Shown: piece by piece, positions 57,759-64,000 of the stretch
Position numbering within the stretch: position 1 is the stretch's first letter
How the letters are laid out: the number at the start of each line of letters is the position of its first letter
NCBI GenBank assembly: GCA_964034945.1
Contig: OZ035961.1
Coordinates: 4,384,001-4,448,000, forward strand
Reading direction: 5' to 3'
Length of the DNA stretch: 64,000 nucleotides
From: Chrysopilus asiliformis
Taxonomy: Eukaryota > Arthropoda > Insecta > Diptera > Rhagionidae
Translations under genes and position numbers: made by a program
Notes under the pieces: model-generated
Databases searched by the model: none
The model's input: only the letters and a program-made list of their open reading frames with translations
What the model was told of the DNA's origin: nothing

Positions 57759-58708
57759 TTATTCTCTATGCAACAACACATAAATAGCCAGAATACCCAA
57801 AATCGCATACTGAAATTTAAAAAAAAAATTATTTTCATTAATAGCAGTAGATCTAATAATATCATATAGAACAGGTTTTAACAATATAAATCAAAGAAAA
57901 GTAAAAATCTTTGGGCAGAAAACGAGTATTAGGCCACGTTTCTACAGTTATAAAAAAAAATGTGGTTTCGAGATAATAGAACTAAATTTAAGTTGTATGA
58001 GATTTTAACATTTTAGGGAACTACGTGTCATACCTTGAGATTTGGATATTCATTCATATAAATTGTTATCATTCCGACATAGGGAAGAAAACCTCGAGCA
58101 CGTCCCACGATATCCTTTTTCGTTAACCACAGTTGCCCGGGCGCATAAAGTCCCCTATCATCGACTGAATTGTTATCACCCTTGGTCAGGAACTTTACTG
58201 TTCCATTGTTCCTGCAAAACATTGGCTAGCAATAAGTTGGAATGGAAAAATTTAATTTTTTGAAATACTTCTCGTGAAGCTTGATGACTCGATGTACAAT
58301 TGGAATGTCACGTCCCTCCACTTTAAATACCACAATCTCTCCGACACGGACGGGTTCTTCCCGGTAGTTTGTTAAAAACAGGAGGTCGCCCCTGTGAAAA
58401 GCAGGCTCCATGCTCCCGCTGAGAACCACTACGATTGGGGATTCGCTGCCGGTGACCACCATCAGCCCCTTCCAAATCATCAGGGCTGACGAGACGATCA
58501 TTCCGAAGCTGAGGACTTGATACAGAAACTGAAATACGAGAAAACATTAAATTTTTTCCCCAATCGGATGTCGCCAAGTGCAAGCCAAAAAGACACGAAG
58601 CATAAAAATACGATTTCGAGGTTAGGAAAGGTTGTTTACCTGCCGTTTATCCATTCGCTGGACATCGCTCAGCATGCTATCAATCTGTAGTGATTCCTTG
58701 ACACCCAT
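57759..58708 (-). CDS. twr: Signal peptidase complex catalytic subunit SEC11
   Basis: Four exons, 58,708-58,640; 58,528-58,269; 58,211-58,034; 57,809-57,759 (TAA), give 185 residues, the usual SEC11/SPC18 size. This serine protease of family S26 cuts signal peptides from proteins entering the ER. Visible features: a short cytosolic N terminus ([20 protein letters not shown]), one N-terminal membrane segment (about residues 24-50), the nucleophile Ser62 in [12 protein letters not shown], the catalytic His102 in PIVHRV, Asp122 in LTKGDNN, the [13 protein letters not shown] block, and a hydrophobic C-terminal segment ending YVLLHRE. All catalytic residues are intact. The gene symbol follows the Drosophila orthologue twisted bristles roughened eye. 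It is divergently placed to the TTI2-like gene, 855 bp away. Confidence 0.97.
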
Positions 58709-59563
58709 TTTCAGTTCGATGAAGTTTTTAACTAAATTTGCTAAGTAAAGTCGCTAGTTTCCCGGCAAAGCCTCTGAAAAAAATCTGACGTGTCCGATAG
58801 GAAATTGACAGTAACAGAACTTAAAGGGGCAGATACACCTACAACATTTACTCAGGTTCGGATTTTAAATTTTCATCACTTTGAACTTTTAATATAAATA
58901 GGAGCATCATCCAGAATTCGCCGCTCTGTCATTTCCACAATGAATTTACATAAAAATGATAAATAAAAATACAAGACCTCGATATACGACGCAAAATCAC
59001 AAAATTTTAATCGCCCAAAAATATGAGTCGAGGGTTTCCTACATTTGGAAATGACAATTCTTAAATTAATATTGCCTATAAACGTTGTTTCTATTATACA
59101 TTGATTTTTTTATGGCTTGACACTGAAATATCCCGTGCAGACAGCATTTTGAAAAAAATCGCGATTTATATCTAATCAGACCCTAAAATAAGAAACATTT
59201 AATAAGTTTTCCATGTTGGCTTTCGAAAGAGCATTTCCAGTATAGTTAAAACTCTGTAGTTAGTTAGATTAATTATTATTCTGTTATTGAAAATATGATG
59301 AATTTCTCTTTTATTTAATTATTTTTTTAAATCAAATTTTGTGTAACACACTTGAGAATCATAAACACATTTTGAGAGGCACTCATACCCGTTCCCTAAA
59401 CATAACCTCATAAACCAAGTGTTTGACAGTTTCTATGCGAAATTTGAAACTTTTTAAAAAATTATTGTTTAAATACAAAACTGTTAAATTTTGAAAAAGA
59501 AACTCTCATATTTTTATAACATTTTTAAATTTGCTAGTGACATACTAAAATTTTCATATAAAA
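58709..59563. other. Divergent promoter region, SEC11 and TTI2-like
   Basis: Contains the 5' flanks of both genes and a pogo-like fragment at about 58,965-59,055. No TATA box placed with confidence. Confidence 0.45.
58965..59055 (-). mobile_element. Pogo/Tigger-like terminal fragment, second copy
   Basis: Reverse complement reads ATTGTCATTTCCAAATG, CCCTCGACTCATATTTTTGG, GATTTTGTGATTTTGCGTCG then TATATCGAGG. It matches 23,440-23,545 (GATTTTGCATCGTATATC, TGTCATTTCCAAA). Confidence 0.45.
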
Positions 59564-61342
59564 ATGGTTTCTGTCGACAAAATTGAATATGGAACAGATT
59601 TAATAAATAGTTGCTTATTACCCGAATTGATTCACGAAATTGGTTTTCAACACTTGACAGACGAACATTTTGATAATTTTCGAGAGAAATTAGACTATCA
59701 GCTGACCAAATTATTTGATTTTTTACAGTTGAATGAAAATATTTTACTGGAGAAGGAAAACCAAACATTGGAGGTAATTTATTTTTATGTACGGAGGGTT
59801 GATTGAAAAGTTCTAGGCTTCGTAATAAAAACATGCCTCCTCACTATTTGGTTATATAATGTAAAAATATTAATTAACATTCAAATATTTAACATTTTCC
59901 AGTTAAGGTCTAGGTTTCTAATCTTACTTTGCGAGCAAACGGCTTCCGACACTTTATTTCAAATACGCGAGGAAAAACTCCAAAACAATCTGAAGTTGTT
60001 GTTAAATAAATACTTTGAAAAATTAGTGCACGATGATGAAAAACTTGTTGAGGAAATTAAGAAATATTTCACTCAAAAGCTGCGATCGGATTATTGGAAG
60101 AAAAATATCGGAGCAGTTCATGCTTTTGAAACATTTTGCCAGGTTTTTTTTTTAATGTTTTTCAACAAACATATCAAATACAAAGTTTTATATATTAGCT
60201 TTTTTACATGGAAAACCAACACTCGATAGACCCAAAGTCGTGTAATTTCACTTTATCAGTTGGATTATTACTCAATGATTTCTATGAACCGCAATACAAA
60301 GGGATGAGCTATAAATTGTTTAATATTATTTTAGAAAGAACGGTATTTCTCGGATTTAGGGATCATCTTAAAAAAAATTATTTAATTGTTTTAATTATTT
60401 TAAGGACGAATCGACGATCAAAGATATGAACATTCACAACGTTATTTTCGATGTCTTATTTAAAAACACCGCAAACGATTTGAAAGAGCAAATTTTGGCT
60501 GATCTTTGGGAATGCATCTACCAATGTGCGGAGCTTTTTGAAATAAAATCATATTCCAAGGTATAAAAAATCATTATAAAATAATGATTTCTGAAATCTA
60601 TCATTCATTTTTTCCAGTGGAATGAAATTGACGACATCCTAGATGCAGTTATTCGGCGAATATCCTTCAATTCGGATTTAAAATCTTTTCTCCTTTTATT
60701 TTCTTATTTACCAAAATTCGTCCTCTTGTCTGAGACGCCTGGAAATAAAAGAATAAAATATGATCAAGAATCAACTGAGACAGAAGAGAATTGGCCTAAA
60801 TTAAGGGAAAGATGTTCTTTTCTCAGTGTACCTGCGACATTTCGATGGGCAAAGAAAATTTTGAAACTCATAATTTCTGAGTCAAATCGACTGTTCGATA
60901 ATCCAGACAATACTTTCAAAATCTTAAATGTAAGCTGTCCCATGAGAATTATTTTGTTTCATGTATATGGCAAAAGTTATGCTTTGATTTCTAATGATTC
61001 TTACTTTTGTAGGCTATGCAATTCTGTTATTTGATTTGCATTTTCAGCGTTCATCCAAATATCATAGAAAATCATCTTGTGGAATTTTTGAATAAATTTC
61101 CCTTCGTTTTAATGGAAGTTTTGCGTACGAATCGAAACTGTTCATCAATTGTTGCGGTAAGATTATTTTCTTCCTTATTAAACAATTGAAGCTATTTTGT
61201 TTTTAAATTTTAGGCCATTAAAGAATTTATTAAGACAATAAATTATCATTTAGTTGAAATTTCGGACAAATCTAAACTAATGGAATATCATGATGCTCTC
61301 AATAAAATTTTAAACAATGAAATTTTCCTTCCCACATCATAG
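59564..61342 (+). CDS. TTI2-like protein (TELO2-interacting protein 2), probable
   Basis: Seven in-phase exons: 59,564-59,773; 59,903-60,142; 60,199-60,342; 60,405-60,560; 60,618-60,929; 61,013-61,156; 61,214-61,342 (TAG). They give 444 residues, somewhat shorter than human TTI2 (about 508). The protein is alpha-helical throughout with no signal peptide or membrane span. The middle, LSVGLLLNDFYEPQYKGMSY ... NVIFDVLFKNTANDL ... WNEIDDILDAVIRRI, follows the TTI2 pattern of a disordered-loop-free helical repeat ('L..DDY....K..G...L..I' then 'V....LF'). TTI2 with TELO2 and TTI1 forms the TTT co-chaperone that stabilises mTOR, ATM and related kinases with Hsp90. Identification is by remembered family pattern only. 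Exon 2 uses a weak GTTTTT donor, but phase and frame support it. Confidence 0.6.
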
Positions 61343-61965
61343 TTTTAGTTGTACTGACACTGTTTATATTGTGATATACTCGAATAAAATGTTATTAATA
61401 AAAAAACCGATCACTTATGGTCGTTAAGTTAATGTCGCTTGAGACGGTTATCAATTTTTTTTGTTACTTTTATAGGTTCACCCGGCGAAAATTTAAATGT
61501 CTAGGATTTTTTTAATTTTCTGACATAGTTCTGCAGGAAAAAGTGTTCTTCCCCTGTAAGAAAAAGTGGTTTAAAAGTCGACTTAATATTTACCGTATTT
61601 AAACAAAGAATTTCTACTGATTTGCAATTTTAACTTATATGGAAAATATTAAGAAATCGGAAAAACGAATGTGCGAATAGACTTTCATGGAAACTACTTT
61701 TTAAGTATTTTAAACTATTTTGAAAATGATGAGAAAAGTGGGATAGGTTGATTAAAAACTGTTCCACTTTTCGCTTAGCTTTTTATGCAATGGAGAATAT
61801 TCTTTAACCCACCTTTTGCAAGCAAAATAAATAAAATATAAAAAACTACCAGAATTGGTCTTCAATAAATTTAATCAAAATATAAATTCATCAATAATAA
61901 ATAACAATAATTTTTACAATTTAAATGAAAGACAAATATGGAAAAAGTCCAATCATTTTTTATTA
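61343..61965. other. Convergent intergenic region
   Basis: AATAAAATG followed by AATAAA near 61,383-61,405 are probable poly(A) signals for the TTI2-like gene. Nothing else supported. Confidence 0.5.
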
Positions 61966-62736
61966 TTATTTAAAATAGTCCCCAGAACTGTTCATTTCCT
62001 GCAACAACAAAAATATTAATTACTATTTTATTTTAGTTTAGCACAATTGGAAAAATACCCCAATATTTTTTTGAATTTCCGAAATTTTATCAATTTGTTT
62101 AACACATTTCCAATCGATTTCTTTTAACTGCTTTTGAATCATTTTAGCAGCAGCTTTCCGTTTCTCTCTCCCAACCTTTTCCGTTCTAATGTCATTCAAT
62201 ATTTGTTTATAAGTAGCTAAATTTGCTTTCAATCGGTTAATGTCCATTTCTTCTTCCGTTTTAACTGGTCTCCGCTTTGAATCCTCGAGAAATTCCTGGA
62301 TTTCTTGGATTTGGTTTCTAATTTCCTCCGTATTAATGCTCAGAGGGTCGACTTGTTTTTCAATTGTGGTTATTGATTCAAAAGTTTCGTCACTAAAAAA
62401 ATTGTGGTGATTCCGCTTTTCTCGATCTGCTCCAAGTTCTTTCCAAATTCGATTTTTTTCGTATTCTATTTCAAGCAATAGCTGATCCATGCTTGATTTT
62501 AGTTTTATTCTTTTCTCTTCTAGGTCCAATAAACGTTTTTCTTCTATATCCAATGTGTCTAAAATTTGTTTATACATATTTTTCATTTTTTGATCGTCTT
62601 CTCGGTCTTGTGATTTGTGTTTGTCACTTTCTGGTATTAAATTTTCTAGATCGGAAATCGTAACGACATTTTGAAAAACTTCGTTTGATTCCCAATCAAT
62701 GTTATATGAGTTCGACGAACGAGATGAATCAGACAT
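61966..62736 (-). CDS. Coiled-coil protein, unrecognised
   Basis: The long exon starts at the ATG at 62,736. Read straight through, it ends at 62,038 after 232 residues with a VFFQLC tail. A better model splices at a GTATTT donor (exon 62,736-62,059) to an exon at 61,998-61,966 behind a TTTGTTGTTGCAG acceptor, ending EMNSSGDYFK, for 236 residues in phase. The N terminus is Ser/Asn-rich (about 1-45). Two long charged coiled-coil stretches follow (about 48-105 and 130-225), rich in Lys, Glu, Ile and Leu. There is no signal peptide, membrane span or known catalytic motif. Proteins of this build are often cytoskeletal, centrosomal or kinetochore subunits, but I have no specific match. Convergent with the TTI2-like gene. 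Confidence 0.65.
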
Positions 62737-63465
62737 TATAAAAATATATTTTTATAAAATAACAGGACTACAGAGAGCAGAACAAATCAGACAGTTTGAA
62801 TAAACAGAAAATTAAATCATGTGCAATTGATCAACGCACTTTTTGTAAAAAAAAAAGTTGTGAACAGGCAAATTTTTACAGTATTTTTTTTAAATTTAGT
62901 AGTATAAATATGATTTATGTTAGAATTTAGTAGAATTTATGTTAGAATTTGTAACAGAAAGTATACCTAACCGAATAGAATAACTGCACTAATAACTAAT
63001 TTGAAATTATTGAATAAAGGTCGTTGCTTTTTTGTTTAAAACTTCTTGTAAACTTTTGAATCGTATTTTTTAACTGAAAATTCTTAGTCTGATTTGAATC
63101 GTTGTCGAATAAACATAACTAATGTCTTAGATTTCGCTATATTGGTCTCTCAACAATTTATTACTTAAAAATAAATATCTTTGTTATGCGAAATCCTAAA
63201 AAAACCAGGTTTTAAATATTTTTCCCTTCTTACCGCATTAAATCAATTAGAAATGTTGATGCTTAATTTTTACAACCTATTATTCCAGTTTTAAATTAGA
63301 ATTAGAAAAACAAAGTAAAAACATTTATTTTTTTCAAATTTCCAACCGTCTATTCTATTTATTACAGTTTGAGAATCCAAAATACATCTTTGAATTTCCC
63401 ACTCCCACATAACCTCAAAACAGTAGTTTGACATTTCATTCAAGAACATATTCGTCAACCTAGAA
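62737..63465. other. Divergent promoter region, coiled-coil gene and NDOR1
   Basis: About 730 bp between two divergent genes, AT-rich, presumably with both promoters. No individual element placed. Confidence 0.45.
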
Positions 63466-64000
63466 ATGGGGTCACCAAAACAGAGACTTTTAATCCTTTA
63501 CGGAAGCGAAACGGGAACATGTCAGGATTTAGCGGAGCAGTGTTGGCGTCAATCGCGAAGTTTTGGATTTTCTGGACCCGTGTTAGCAATGGACGATTAT
63601 CCAGTAGCACAATTAATCGAAGAAAGTGTGATCTTGTTGATCTGTTCGACTACTGGACAAGGAGAAGAGCCCGAAAACATGAAGAACTTCTGGAGGTTCC
63701 TGTTGCGGAAAAGTTTGCCAACGGATTCACTGGCTGGACTGCATTTCGGAGTATTGGGATTAGGAGACTCCAGCTATCTTAAGTTTAATTACGTAGCAAA
63801 GCGACTGCACAAGAGGCTAACGCAATTGTCAGGGAAGGCTTTGGTTCCATTAGGTAAAATCATCTTTTATCAAATGTTATTTTGAAATAACTTAATTTTC
63901 GTAGGACTATGCGATGACCAACATGATCTAGGACCAAGTGCTGTTTATCTAAATTGGATTAAGGAGTTTTTTGTGAAAGTAAAAGAGGTTCTCCGAGTTT
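63466..64000 (+). CDS. NADPH-dependent diflavin oxidoreductase 1, 5' part (runs off the window)
   Basis: Exon 1 is 63,466-63,853. Exon 2 begins at 63,905 after TTTTCGTAG and continues past the window edge, so only about 161 residues are visible. NDOR1 (yeast Tah18) passes electrons from NADPH through FAD and FMN to the Fe-S protein CIAPIN1/Dre2 for cytosolic iron-sulfur cluster assembly. The visible part is the FMN-binding flavodoxin domain: LLILYGSETGTCQDLAEQ (phosphate loop), CSTTGQGEEPENMKNFWRFL, and LGLGDSSYLKFNYVAKRL, which together set it apart from P450 reductase by the lack of an N-terminal membrane anchor. The FAD and NADPH domains would lie to the right. ATG context is AGAAATGG. Confidence 0.93.

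Overview
This is a window of animal nuclear DNA, most likely from an insect and probably a fly (Diptera). The DNA is AT-rich. Genes are split by short GT-AG introns, and there are no operons, Shine-Dalgarno sites or prokaryotic signals. The order is suggested by a Tube homologue made of a death domain plus Tube octapeptide repeats with no kinase domain, as in Drosophila Tube, and by two tandem P450s of the insect CYP2 clan that look most like CYP304.

Layout. Positions 1 to about 29,100 contain no gene I can recognise. They hold simple repeats and many decayed mobile-element remnants: fold-back (palindromic) MITEs, a TA-flanked element with matching ends, pogo-like terminal fragments, a two-copy SINE-like repeat, and a scattered short repeat carrying a CATAAAATACGT-type end. 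From 29,129 rightward the window is gene-dense. The order is an M17 aminopeptidase of the NPEPL1 type (minus), Sra-1/CYFIP (plus), a very short filamin-repeat gene (minus), Tube (plus), two tandem 511-residue P450s (minus), the signal-peptidase catalytic subunit SEC11 (minus), a TTI2-like protein (plus), an unrecognised coiled-coil protein (minus), and the 5' part of NADPH-dependent diflavin oxidoreductase NDOR1 (plus, running off the end).

I built the exon models by hand. In every multi-exon gene the chosen splice sites keep phase, and the total coding length is a multiple of three. The genes do not form one pathway. Sra-1 (WAVE complex, actin) and the filamin-like gene both relate to actin. 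Tube is Toll-pathway immunity and dorso-ventral signalling. SEC11 acts in ER signal-peptide removal. NDOR1 serves cytosolic iron-sulfur assembly. TTI2 serves PIKK-kinase maturation. The P450s are probably ER oxidoreductases of unknown substrate.

The points most worth following up are: the stand-alone two-repeat filamin tail gene; the paired P450s, which lack the usual I-helix acid/threonine pair, differ by three introns, use one GC-AG intron and share a near-identical patch suggestive of gene conversion; several fold-back elements; and two places (33.6-33.9 kb and 44.0-45.8 kb) where splice-compatible open frames hint at unrecognised genes.
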